Source of the DNA: Heliopora coerulea
Lineage: Eukaryota; Cnidaria; Anthozoa; Scleralcyonacea; Helioporidae
Direction of reading: 5' to 3'
Assembly: GCA_030142905.1 (NCBI GenBank)
Contig: JASJOG010000046.1
Location: 1,520,501-1,584,500 of the forward strand
DNA: 64,000 nucleotides
How positions within the stretch are numbered: the stretch's first letter is position 1; each line of letters begins with the position of its first letter. A model generated the notes under the pieces. That model saw only the letters and a list, made by a program, of their open reading frames with translations. It had not been told where the DNA came from and ran no database searches. This document shows positions 24,979 to 36,010 of this stretch, piece after piece. A program made the position numbers and the translations under genes.

Positions 24979-26331
24979 TCAACTTCTTGCCAGGACGAGC
25001 TCCTTTTCTTCTTTGCTGATATTTTGTCCGCTGGAAGCCACGTATTCTTTATAGAGTTTGTTAAAATGTAGGATGACAATTGGTGTTGGGAAGCAATAAA
25101 GAATAATTATGCCAAACAGCGCGCAGTAACTGCCCAAAATCTTCCCAAGTATGGTTTTTGGCGTGACGTCACCATAACCCACGGTAACCATGGTGATAAT
25201 GGTGTACCAGAAGGTTTCAGGAATGCTGCGGAACTGCGAGTTTTTGTCGTCAATTCCTTCGACGCAATACATGAAACTAGAAAACAAAATCACGGTTATC
25301 ATTATGCACATGCCGAGGGCGCGCAATTTCCCTCGGCAGTCGTGAACCGCGCGCCCGAACACCTGTAGTCCAGCGTAGTACCGCGAAATCTTGAGAAGCC
25401 GAAGCGACTTGATGATGCGAATCAGGCGCACGACAACGAGAGAATCGACTCCTCCGTAATCCTCCACCACAAGTTTGGCGTAGAACGGAAAAATGGCGAT
25501 GAAGTCGAGAAACCCGAAAGTCGACTTTATGAATCTTAACGAACTTGGTGCAAATGTTATGCGCAGAAGATACTCAATGGTAAACCACGCGATGCACACT
25601 GTGTCTATGTAGAACCAGAAAGTGTACCCGTGTGACCTTGAGCCTTCAACACTGTTCGCTTGGTCAGCGGTGTTGGAGACTTCCGGCAAAGTTTCCGAGA
25701 CGTATGTAGCAACGGAGACGACAATCATGAATATTGTGAAATAGCTCGTGATCTTTGCCCAATAGCTGGAGTCCGGATTCTCTAGAAATACCCAAGCTTT
25801 ACTCTTGAAAGAGTCCTCCTCGTAGCTTGGCTCTCTGTCGCCTTCATCTTCTTCAAGGCAAGGAAACCTGTGGTCTTTGATTTTGAAGAAACGCAGTTCT
25901 TCTCGGAAAACATCGCCAGCCACCGTTTCCGGTCGTGAGAGTATTCCGTTCGACTGGTAATAAAAAAGAATCGCATCAAAAGCAAATTTATTGCAAGGGA
26001 GAACGTAAAGGTTATCCAATGGATCGTAATATTCTCGACGGAGCAATGGGGAACCCAGAGTGGTTTCCGGGAACTGTTCTAGGGTATGTTGGTAGGTTTC
26101 GAAGATGGTCCCTGAGACGCTGAATTTCAGTCGACGGCGTGTCTGATGATACGTGGTGTCCGGCGGTTTCCAGTAATTTGGTTGGATGACTCGTTTGTTC
26201 TTCCGGGGAGAGCCGAATATGTCCTCGTCACCATCCGATTCGACAGATTTGGATCGTTCCACTTTGGGTCGATTTATGTTGCGAGGAGCCAAGCTGTGCA
26301 TTTTCAACCAGCAAGAAAGAAGTTGAAGCAA
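24979..26331 (-). CDS. Shaker-like (Kv1-type) voltage-gated K+ channel subunit
   Basis: Intronless, 450 aa from the first ATG; a start at Met11 (26301) is equally possible. A T1/BTB tetramerisation domain spans about 67-155 (DPLDNLYV, FDAILFYYQSNGIL, RPETV). Six membrane segments follow: S1 193-212, S2 237-258 with CIAWFTIE, S3 272-288 with FLDFIAIFPFY, and S4 about 300-318 with R/K at every third residue (R302, R305, K308, R311, K314, R317). S5, the pore with TVGYGD (383-388) and S6 come next. T1 lacks the usual VGG turn near its start (SVSG instead). S6 has FPTP where Shaker channels have LPVP. The family forms plasma-membrane tetramers that repolarise excitable cells. Cnidarians have many Shaker genes, some known to act only as regulatory subunits; that possibility applies here. 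A paralogue lies 2.1 kb upstream on the same strand. Confidence 0.95.
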   Translation of the reverse strand: MLQLLSCWLKMHSLAPRNINRPKVERSKSVESDGDEDIFGSPRKNKRVIQPNYWKPPDTTYHQTRRRLKFSVSGTIFETYQHTLEQFPETTLGSPLLRREYYDPLDNLYVLPCNKFAFDAILFYYQSNGILSRPETVAGDVFREELRFFKIKDHRFPCLEEDEGDREPSYEEDSFKSKAWVFLENPDSSYWAKITSYFTIFMIVVSVATYVSETLPEVSNTADQANSVEGSRSHGYTFWFYIDTVCIAWFTIEYLLRITFAPSSLRFIKSTFGFLDFIAIFPFYAKLVVEDYGGVDSLVVVRLIRIIKSLRLLKISRYYAGLQVFGRAVHDCRGKLRALGMCIMITVILFSSFMYCVEGIDDKNSQFRSIPETFWYTIITMVTVGYGDVTPKTILGKILGSYCALFGIIILYCFPTPIVILHFNKLYKEYVASSGQNISKEEKELVLARS

Positions 26332-26517
26332 GTAGAAATCAAGATTCGCGGCGCTAGAACCATGGAAAAGAGAAGAAATTTTTTTATGTGTAGTATCCCG
26401 ATTTCGTTACATTTTAGTAGATCAATGTTGCAATTATGAGCTGGACTTCATAAGTGTTAGTAATAAGGTAAATGGTGCGACCCCAAGAAAATCGGTACGT
26501 GTTGGTAATGGTAAATC

Positions 26518-26672
26518 GTCCAGGTTAGTGTGGTCTTGAGAAAGATTGTTGGTGACTCAAGTTTCGATGGCTTAAGGGGTCCTCAGAGTCGAAGATGAAA
26601 GCCATTAAGGCTGTCGAAACGTCAGTCACCTAAAGTCTTCAACAAAGTTACACTTACCTGGACGATCTATCA
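26518..26672. repeat. Decayed foldback of the 'gtccaggttagtgt' Penelope-like tail family
   Basis: It shares 'cgtccaggttagtgtggtcttgagaaagattgttggtgactcaa' with 49485-49530, then an inverted end 'gtcgaaacgtcagtcacctaaag...acttacctggacg'. The arms have diverged, so this is an older copy of the element seen intact at 49461-49656. It lies just upstream of the first Kv gene. Confidence 0.65.
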
Positions 26673-26939
26673 TCAACGATATTTAAGTGATAGTGGGTGA
26701 GCTCTTAGGCGCTTTTTCCTTGCAGCATTCCTTGGTTCATCCATCCATTTTATTTTCTCGTACTGCCACCTTTTATCCCAACTTGTCTCATTTCTCCCGT
26801 CTATCAGTTCTACCCTCTCAGTCTCCTTCTATCCTATATATCGTCCCTTCCTTCCTCCGTCCATCTCTTTCCTCAATTCTTCCAACCCACCATCACTCTC
26901 TTCGTATTTTCTCTTCTCGTACTTCCTCTTCCCTTTTCT

Positions 26940-27118
26940 CTTCCTTAACTTCTCCCATTAACTTCCGTTCCATTCCGTTCCCTCCCCATCCCTTCTCTTC
27001 TTTCTTCTTTCCTCCTCTTCCCTTCCCTTCCCTTCCTTTCCCTTCCCTTCCTTCCCCTCCCCTTCCCTTCTCTTCCCTCTCCATCCCATCCCATCCCATC
27101 CCATCCCTTCCCTTCCTC
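26940..27118. repeat. Polypyrimidine (ttccc)n-rich tract
   Basis: C/T-only low-complexity sequence, with runs of ttccc and atccc. The long Pro/Ser-rich plus frame 26687-27361 and the Gly/Glu/Arg-rich minus frame are consequences of strand bias. The tract lies between the two Kv genes. Confidence 0.9.
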
Positions 27119-28460
27119 ACATTATGCTACATTTTTACCGGTGATGGAAAGTTGGTAATTAAATTTTTAGTATGCCATTTATCAGCTGTCGTCGCTTATG
27201 CGTTGACTCATGGCTACCTTCGATGTGTCGGCATTCTCATAATTTTTATGACAATATTTTGCTTTCCGCAAGGAGCTTCAATCCTTACTACTCTGACCAA
27301 AAGAAACCATAAACTGCCTTTGAAACACTTTTATTTACGTATTAATGTAAAAAGAAACTGAACTATATGACTCTACCCAAACGTGAACAGCTCTTGCATG
27401 TTCAAATCACTACAAGAAATTATGCAATTGGAAGAAGCAAAATCCCAGAAGCTCGTTGTAGTTCAACAACGTTATTTATAAATACTGCAAAATGAGAAAA
27501 CCGTGTTCATAGGTCTCAAGAAATTATCGAAGCGGGCAACTGAACTTTGTACTTCCGCTTTCCACAGTAAAACTATTGCAAAGGAATTATTTCAGAACCT
27601 AGGAAATTGCACCCGAACACTCCACAAGTTTTCTAAGAATATTGACTGTGAAGGTTTGAATTTATAACTTTTATTCATTTATAACTTTTGTGACCGTGTG
27701 CAAATTTACACATGGCTTGGTATAAGGAAAACCCTGTAAAACCTGGCGCTAAGAACTGATCCTAAAAATTCGACGCTTTTGAAAAAGCAACCTTGCTGAC
27801 TGGCTTGTACCTACACCATTGTTAGTTGTTATATCACAAAAGCCTGACTTCAGCGGCGTTGTGAAATGGACTGAGGGAGGGGACCACACTCCCCGTCCCC
27901 CAATGTACTATTTGTCGGATATTGTCGGCACAGTAGAAGTCCTGTCGGCAAAGTTTTACTTTTGAAGAATAACCAAGGAAAACATCAAACGCTTCAATCT
28001 TGGGTAAAACGTCGAACGCTAAATTGTGATACAAATTCCAAAGAATGACTTTGGAGCATTCTGGCTCACATTAAGTAACTAACTGACAATGACTGTGACA
28101 GGTTTTCTTTTATTGCACCTGGATGTAATTTAACATGGAGCAATGTCTTGTCAGGTTGCCATTTGTGCGAATGCTTGACACAGTTAAAAATAAAAAAATA
28201 TTTGAAAGGCTTTGAGCTTTTGATTTTTCTTTGCATGTTGTATGTGCTTTTTAGAAAAACAGATTGTTGAAAACAACTCAGCTGTTTTGTACTAAACCCG
28301 AACGACGCAAATTTCGTCAGCAAAATCTAATCATGCATCCCTTCAACTATCGAGGATCCGCTACGCCCCTGCCTGGTTCTTATTACACAAATCCACGTCG
28401 AGATTCTTTTGTCATTCAGTTTATAATAAGAAAAAGACGAAGCGGTTCCAATCCATAACA

Positions 28461-29735
28461 TTATCTCCTTATAAAAACATTCCCGGTGTACTTTTTGTTA
28501 AATTCGCTCGTGTCTTTTCCGGACTTTTCCATTTCTTTGAGCACATGTTCCTTGTACAACTGGACGAACCTAACGACGATTATAGGAGTGGGGAAACAGT
28601 AGAGAACGATAATCCCAGAGAATGCGCAGAAGCTGCCAAGTATTCGACCAATCACAGTCCGAGGGACGTAGTCGCCATAGCCAACAGTCACCATGGTGAT
28701 GATAGTGTAGTAAAATGTGTCTGGTATGCTACGGAACTGGGACTCCTCCTCGCCAAATCCTTCGGCGTAGTAGATGGAGCTGGAAAAGAGGAATACAGTG
28801 ATGAAGATGCATAATGCGAGTGTACGGAGTTTTCCTTGGCAATCTCTGAACGCGGCCGCGATGACTGTGGTCGAAGAATGATAACGAGATAGTTTGAAGA
28901 GCCGGAAACAACGGCCGACTCGAATAATTCGAAGGACAGAAAATGACGTCGCATTGTTGCCGCTTTTAAGGAAAAGCGTTATATAAAATGGCAGGACAGC
29001 GACAATGTCGATTATACCATAAGGGGAAACAACAAATCGAAGTTTGTTTGGCGAAAATGTGACTCGTAGGAGAAGTTCAAAGGTGAACCAGGTAATCCAA
29101 ACGCACTCCATTATAAACCAGTGATCGTAATTCCCTTCTAGCTCTGCCGATATTTTGCTCTGCTTAAACTCTGGCACAGTTTCCAGGCAGTATGTTATGA
29201 GCGACAAAATGATGACAGAAATTGAGAAAAAACTCAGATATCGCGCGTAAGTGCTTGACTCAGGATTTTCAAGCAGCTCCCAGACTCTTTCATGCCAAGT
29301 GAGGTCGCTTTTTGATTGGTCCCTTGGCTCGACCGATTCGAAGACTTCATTGAGAATCGGGAATCGACTGTCATTAATTTCGTAGAACTTCAACTCTTCG
29401 TTAAAGACCTCACTGGGGACATGTTCTGGTCGACAAAGGATGCCCTTGGATTGATAGTAGAACAAAATAGCGTCGAATGTATATTTGTCGCGATCCAAGC
29501 GATATTCGTCTTTGACAGGGTCGTAGAATTTGGTACGTTTCTCGTAGGAGCCCAATAACGTTTCTGGGAAAAATTCGAACGTACTCTCGAAGGTTTCGAA
29601 GGTGATACCACCAACGTTGATGCGTACACGTTTGCCGTTACATTTTCCGCGTTGGTTCTCATGTAAACCAAGCATGCAAGTCGCTTCATTTCTTCCGACA
29701 CACGTCTGGTCAGAAATAACTGAGCACGCGTGCAT
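28461..29735 (-). CDS. Shaker-like (Kv1-type) voltage-gated K+ channel subunit, second copy
   Basis: Intronless, 424 aa; Met21 (29675) is an alternative start. T1 at about 36-122 begins with a normal VRINVGGITFET turn and includes FDAILFYYQSKGILCRP. S2 holds CVWITWFTFE (211-220), S3 IIDIVAVLPFY, and S4 (268-284) has the regular arginines of LRIIRVGRCFRLFKLSR. The selectivity filter TVGYGD is at 350-355 and S6 has FPTP (381-384), as in the neighbour. An N-linked site (N261-A-T) lies in the S3-S4 loop, which is extracellular. Product and role are as for the other Kv gene: a plasma-membrane K+ channel alpha subunit. Same strand, similar length, absence of introns and the shared PTP variant point to tandem duplication; divergence is considerable, so the duplication is not recent. 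Confidence 0.96.
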   Translation of the reverse strand: MHACSVISDQTCVGRNEATCMLGLHENQRGKCNGKRVRINVGGITFETFESTFEFFPETLLGSYEKRTKFYDPVKDEYRLDRDKYTFDAILFYYQSKGILCRPEHVPSEVFNEELKFYEINDSRFPILNEVFESVEPRDQSKSDLTWHERVWELLENPESSTYARYLSFFSISVIILSLITYCLETVPEFKQSKISAELEGNYDHWFIMECVWITWFTFELLLRVTFSPNKLRFVVSPYGIIDIVAVLPFYITLFLKSGNNATSFSVLRIIRVGRCFRLFKLSRYHSSTTVIAAAFRDCQGKLRTLALCIFITVFLFSSSIYYAEGFGEEESQFRSIPDTFYYTIITMVTVGYGDYVPRTVIGRILGSFCAFSGIIVLYCFPTPIIVVRFVQLYKEHVLKEMEKSGKDTSEFNKKYTGNVFIRR

Positions 29736-30044
29736 TTCTCGAATTCTAGTAGTTCTAGGAATTTCAAGCCTGAAGTTCTTATGATTTACGCTCTCAGAGA
29801 CGTCCTGATGAATCTTATCGTCTCAAAGATGTTTGAACCTTTTAGATCATTCAATCCTTGTGTATCCCATTTATGCCACAGTAGTCATTACTTCAACACT
29901 TCGGGCAAACAGCTAAGAAGAACAAGGTGAAATTTTTTAGCTTTCGTATCTTGTAGGAGGGAACACTTCTCTAACGGAATGTGTCCAAGCTGGGCTAAAG
30001 ATCCACAAATTCCATGCATCATGTCTTGAATTAATATGTTGGTT

Positions 30045-30346
30045 ATTTCACCCGTTCTGTCCGTTCTAAAACGCTTCCGTCATTCTAAATTTTAGAATAA
30101 AGCTCTGAAGCGTGACCAGATTGTAATCTGAGCAACCTGTCCCTAAGAAAGTTTTCCCCCAAAAGTTGGAGAGTTGGTCAAAGTGTTCGGTTAGGATTAG
30201 GGTAAGGGTAAGGGTTATGGTTAGGATTAGGGTTAAGTTTAGGATTAAGTTGAGGTCAGGTTGCTCAGATTAAAATCTAGCCACGCTTCAAAGCGTTGCT
30301 CTAAAATTTAGAACTGACGTATTAAGCGTTTTAGAACGGGTGAAAC
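30045..30346. mobile_element. Foldback element enclosing telomere-like repeats
   Basis: Outer arms 'tttcacccgttctgtccgttctaaaacgctt' (30045-30075) and 'aagcgttttagaacgggtgaaac' (30324-30346) are inverted, and inner blocks (ctgaagcgtgacca / tggctt..cgcttca, aatctgagcaacct / aggttgctcagatt) pair as well. Between the arms, 30189-30250 holds degenerate TTAGGG-type units (gttaggattagggtaagggtaaggg...). No ORF is seen. It lies upstream of the second Kv gene. Confidence 0.75.
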
Positions 30347-30399
30347 GGTTAGGCAATATTACATAAAACACTTTTTAACCAGGATTCGTAATGCAACAG

Positions 30400-33300
30400 A
30401 CACGTGTAAATCTCTTGTTGCATAAAATTTGCTTTACAAATCATCAATGAACATTGTAAAGTGCAACATCATCTCAGACGTTGGTCAGATAGATAGATAA
30501 ACTTCAAAACGGCTAATTCGATTTTAAAAAAGTCTAGATTAAATGAATAATTTCAGCCCGCGCAGAAATTTTAATGGGAAGTGGCATAACCAAAAAATGT
30601 TGCGATAATCTTCGTTGTTTTCGTATTCTTCCCGAACTGAAACTTTTTTGCTCGATTGCGTGAGATTTTATACCCGGATACACGCACCTGAAAATTCCAG
30701 CCCAATCAGCTTAAACTGGAATGAAGGTTTAGTCATATGCGTATGATAATCTTGTAAAGGAATCTTTTTTTTTAGGTTGCGTTGAACGTAGAGAACGTAG
30801 TCTTGGTCCACTCATGAGCTGTTTTGCAATACTCGTGCTGCGCACTTATTTTATAAGTGGCCGCCTCTGTTTTGAAGAATCTGTGTATAATTCAAACTAA
30901 TCATAAAACCAGAACGTAACAAAAACATATTCGCTTAAGTGGGTCCCGCCGAAGAAAAGCCAATCCACAGATCCCATAACTATACCAAACAAAACTCAGA
31001 ATTAGGCCGGATTCAAACGTTCGGGGATGAAGCATGTGAAACAAAAAGTTTACACTCAAGTTTTACAATTCGGTCGCAGTTTCTCTCGCCAGTTTCACGT
31101 TATTACTTAGAAACATTGTCGAATGCTTGCACCACAGAGTTCAATAATATTACAGGTACGAGTTGTTAATTTACTAAATGATGTTGCGATATTTGGAACG
31201 GTTTGGTCACAAAACTTGAAGATTCCTCTCGCAAAAACGTAACTAAAGTTTTCGTACGATTAAGAGCAGAAACCGAAAGAAATGGAACAACTGGGATATA
31301 ATTGAATGAGTCGGTCAAACTTGTCAAGCAGTAATGTTATCAAATAGTTTTTCAAAACAATTTTAAAAGTAAATTAATTCATCAATTTATATTAAGACTG
31401 CCGTGACTAAATTATGGTGCCATTTTCTAGTTACCTTTTTTGTTATTATAAAATAGAAAAGTAAATATTAGTTGATTTTTCACGTTTCCCGCGCGCAACA
31501 AGTCATCTCCTTTATGTAATTTAGTTAGAGTATTTATCTCAAAGTTCGTCCTTCAGTGCAAGCCTGTTTTTGGCAACCAAAAACGACGCAAAAATTAGCT
31601 CTGTAACTGCTGAATCAGTACTTAACACAAGACTTAGAAGAGTGTTCGATAAATATCATAGCAAATCGCTGGTGTTTTCCATAAGAAATCTAAAACAAAC
31701 CAGATACGTCTATTATATTTTGTATCTTTGCAACTGAAGTCTTGACGCGATGGCGGACCTTTCGCTCATGTTTTCAAAGAGTAGGAGGGGCTAAATATTT
31801 TTCGCGAATTACGAAACTGAATCTATCCCAGAAACATTCGCCATACATTTACAAAATAATTCAGACTTAATCTAGAATAAACTGCTATTGCTATAGAAGC
31901 TTTAAATCTTAAAATTGTGGCTTTCGGGTCTAACTAACCAGGTCAATTAACAGACACGTAAACATTGCTTACCTTTCTATCCAAAGTCACACCTTATGCT
32001 TGCGATGTGAAGACGGTCGTCGGTATTAAAATCAGTATACGTTTCAAATTTTCTGTTTTGACGCGTCCGCAAGGTATTAATAGGCATTCCACCTGTTGTT
32101 GTTCCCAAGCTATCCAGATTTGCAGCTTGTTAATAATAGATAACCCCGAGAATTCGAAGTTTGCCTCCTGTGCCATGTTCGAACTAGTGCTCCACTTTAG
32201 CTTCGTACTCCCTTCGATTTATTTTGCTTTCGTCTTGGCTTTATGATTTCCCTTTGTATCCAGCTTCGTGGAATTGAGGTCCCTTATTTCCCAAGTCAAG
32301 CATTGTGTGAGGACGTTTCTCCTCATTAAGCTCCAAAGCGTATTCATGAGTATTTCGAAGCCATCGCATCGAGTATGAGCGCTCGAAATTGTTTTCAAAT
32401 AAGATAAGGCTGCAGTATTCTAAAATGAAGGGCTAGAAAATCTCTTCAGGCTTTCTCACACGAATCACTGCTGCAACAAAATGTCTCGCAGTAAATATCG
32501 AGGGATAACCAGGTCAGGTTTGGTAGGCAACCATTGTCCTAAGAGTGGTTCGGCACTCTTCAATGCACGAACAAATGTTTTATAAGTCCTGAACGGAGAT
32601 TCTCTCCAAAATTCTGAGAGCTGAACCCGAACACCAGCACATCAAATCTACTTCTGTTCACAAAATTTTCCCTACATCTCACCTTTATCAATGTAAACCT
32701 TCTTTCTGTCCATGGTCATGAAGATATATTTCATGAGTTAGAATTTTACTTTTGGGAGGCAATGGAAGGACTCACTGGAGATGCAGGAGAAGATGGGCCT
32801 TCAGGGCAATGAGGCTTTAAGGAAGTGGCGCCTCGATTTATGATCCTAGGCATTGGTAAATATTGCGCGATAGCACCCACTACTATTTTTTCCTACATCA
32901 TTCAAGTTAGTTTACTGTCATTGTTGAGGGTAATGCCTCTGTTAAAATTCAGTTCCATGAGGATTTCTAAACAGTGACTGAATAAGACCTCAAGAAACCC
33001 TTCATGATATTATCTCAGACTAAAACGGCAACAACGCACGTTGAAATGGTACATACATTGACACTAGGCGCAAAAAAACATTGCATGGTCCCACTCGTGT
33101 CGAACAATTAAAACGCCAATAACAATAATTTCGCACTTCTACATATTCGCTCTTAAATGTGGAAACATAATATGTCCGAATATCAAAATCAAAATATATT
33201 CTTTAATTTGTTTAACTAAAGTTCCGTTATATCATTTCTTATTATATTTTCTATAAGGAAATAATACCGGCTATAATATGATACAGCAATTATAAATAAT

Positions 33301-34970
33301 CCTGAAAGCGTGTCAAAAGCTTAAATAATGATTCCCGTACCACCTAAAAGTCTAATGATGTCTTAAAGGAAGTTTTCCCAGCAATGATTGTGCTTAGAAC
33401 GAGGTTCTTTTACAGCGAAAATTACGTTTAAAATGCCAGTGATGTATTTCTTAGTTTAGTAATTTCTACAAATTCCTGCAATGCAGTTCATAGGCTAACA
33501 GATTACGTTTCCGAAACACACTTTTATTTCTATTTTATTCTGACGCAGTCTCCAATTTAAAGCTGAGTGTAGAGTTTATGGGCGAGAACTGACTACAATT
33601 GATATTTGAATCGGATAAGTTGGCCAACTTTTGGAGTAACTTTTGAAAGTAATACGACTACTTAGTGGAACTTCATTAAATTTTGATTTAATGTTTGAAT
33701 TCATTGAAAATGGTTTATCCGATGAGGTAAGTTTTACTTATGTAGTAAATTTTCTAAATTTTAGAAATTCATAAGAACCGTGATTAGCGGAATTGGTTAT
33801 TACCATGACAGCCAGTCATTATCCGAGAATCAATTCGTAAATGTTATTGCACGAAACACATAATTATGCTACTTTTTTTTTTACAATGGTTAACGAGAAT
33901 TCATTCTCTATGCATAAAACTACGTGTCTTGCTAAAAACAGGAAATATAAAGGTATTTGAACATGATTAAGAATAAGACTATATCATAAATCAGTTTCAT
34001 AGCACGCTATAGTTTCTAATGTATGTCTTCAAATTACTTCACTGATACTAAAGCTGAGGAATGTACTCACATTTAAAAAAAGGAGTGTTCTTGGTTCGAA
34101 TTCGTTATTGCTGGAACGACTTTTTTGGCAGAACTAGGTTATAGTATTGCAAAAAAGTAATTTCATGGTTATGTTGATATTGTTCGCTCAGAGGAGAACG
34201 ATAAACAATTACAAAGCAACTGTAAAGCGGCACCTTGCTTGCGGTTTTGAAGTAAAATAAATATCATAATTTATTTATTTATTTATTAATGTATGCACAA
34301 TTCAATGACTGTAGCCTGCCTTAATAGCAAAGCAAGAGTAGCTTTGTGAATAGTTTTGATATAATTTGAGGTTACTATTGGGATATACAGAATAATTTTG
34401 GACGCTTAAGTAGCAATCTCGGCTTACTATGAACTGCCGATATTTTCGACGGTTTCGACATCATTTGTGGAGCTCGTCAACCATACGCGTAAAATCATAA
34501 TACCTGTTGTCGGTAGTTAACAGTCGAGAGCACTCTGAAAACGCAGTTTTGTGCTGCACACCATGAACAACGTTGCTATAACCCAAGGGCTGATTGCGGG
34601 GAGTAGCAGTGGCGGATCCAGAAGAGGGTAGGTAGTGGTCGGACCCCCCTCACGTCAAAGCGAGAGCCTTTTTTTGCTTCCGCAAAATGTAAAAATATTC
34701 TAACCAGAAAATTTTCAAAAAGAAATTACTTTTTTCCAGCCATAATTTGGACCATCCATGCCCAGCGAGGCTCGCAAGAACTCTTGAGGTGATCTGGTAC
34801 CCACGAGATCTCACGCGGCCGCTATTTCATTTGGACGTGCTATTGTGAATATGCTCGATATAGAATGTTGACTCCGTGAGGAAAAACAAGCCACGACATT
34901 CCATCTTCATCGAAGTGAAAGGACAGCCTTAGTTGAAATGGGAGTTGATTTAGCCTATCTAATCCTGTCC
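30400..34970. other. Region without a supported gene
   Basis: AT-rich sequence with only short frames (31965-32246, 31994-32176, 30939-31169) that show no domain. A 'ttta' run lies at 34267-34288. Upstream untranslated exons of the second Kv gene could lie here but cannot be placed from sequence alone. Confidence 0.45.
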
Positions 34971-35111
34971 TTGAAATGTTTAACTATAGGAGGCCTATAT
35001 ATACTTTGATATATTCTAGTGAAAATGTGGTCATGGTAATTTCTCGGTATGATCAATGTCCATTGACATTCATGAACCCAATGCCTTATTTTGTTCCAGC
35101 CCCCCTCCTTT

Positions 35112-35131
35112 TCCTCCCCCCCCCCCCCCAC
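35112..35131. repeat. Poly(C) run
   Basis: A C homopolymer of about 17 bases within a cytosine-rich stretch. It gives spurious proline-rich frames. Confidence 0.85.
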
Positions 35132-35202
35132 TCACAGAGGACCCTAGATTCTCCCCTAAGTACACTATAAACTCTAGGTTAAGCATCAAGTTTACGACTA
35201 AA

Positions 35203-35381
35203 AGGCTGTCTACACGGAGGACTTTTGCTGCGATGCTCAGCATTCTGAAAAATGTGATCGAGTGGATTGATTGCGAATCATTTGTCCAAAGCTATGCTGA
35301 ACAATACTTTAGTGAGCTGTTTACTCAATCGCATGCTTCAGGATGAGAAAAATCGCTAGAAGAATCGCCCGTGTAAACAGC
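35203..35381. mobile_element. MITE of about 180 bp (copy 2)
   Basis: Same family as 9652-9840. The left end 'ggctgtctacac.gaggacttttgctgcgat' and the inverted right end 'atcgctagaagaatcgcccgtgtaaacagc' form terminal repeats. The shared interior includes 'gctgaacaatactttagtgagctgttta' and 'gcatgcttcaggatgagaaaa'. Confidence 0.7.
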
Positions 35382-36010
35382 TCGTAACGGATAACATACA
35401 CCTTCCTTTTACCGCCCGCTGTGAGTTAATACGTGAATCAAATGTTCTCACCTTAAGCTTTCCAGAAGCTTTAAATTTACAAAGAATATGATTGAATTAT
35501 CGTTTCCAAACCAACTAGGGACTATTCAGACCGATGACTTGTTGAGCTCTAATATGATTCCCCGGGGGAAATCAAACCTGTGGCACCCCCCCTTCGCTGT
35601 TATGAACTTGAAAAATGAAAAAAAATGATGCCGACGGCGCTTTGGCAATATTCAGGGAGGTGATGTTGTCATAACATTTACTTTATTTTTATATTTTTTG
35701 GCTTTCGTATTAAAAACCTTTTTTCCATGTCATCACAATTTGGCGCCTCCTTTAGTTTGGCGCCCAAAGGCTAACTCCCACCCCAGCCTAAATAAGCTAA
35801 TAAGCTAAGATAGTAGGTCATTTGAGGGTCCTTGTGTTCATTGTCCCTAGTGCAGATCAAGTTCCACAGTCAGTTGACGGGGTCAAAAATCATCCACTCG
35901 AATATCAAAGTTATCCACACAAAAACATTACTTCATATCAAGTTTGAGCTGTTTTTATTCTAACAAAGTTCAAAAAATTTGATTCGGGAACTGAGTGATT
36001 GTTTCCTTTC

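Noticed and set aside
26687..27361. A 224-codon Pro/Ser-rich plus-strand frame
   Set aside because: It is made by a C/T-only low-complexity tract; no domain or codon structure supports a gene.
31965..32246. A 93-codon plus frame and a 60-codon minus frame upstream of the Kv genes
   Set aside because: No domain, no convincing splice partners, and codon use like background.
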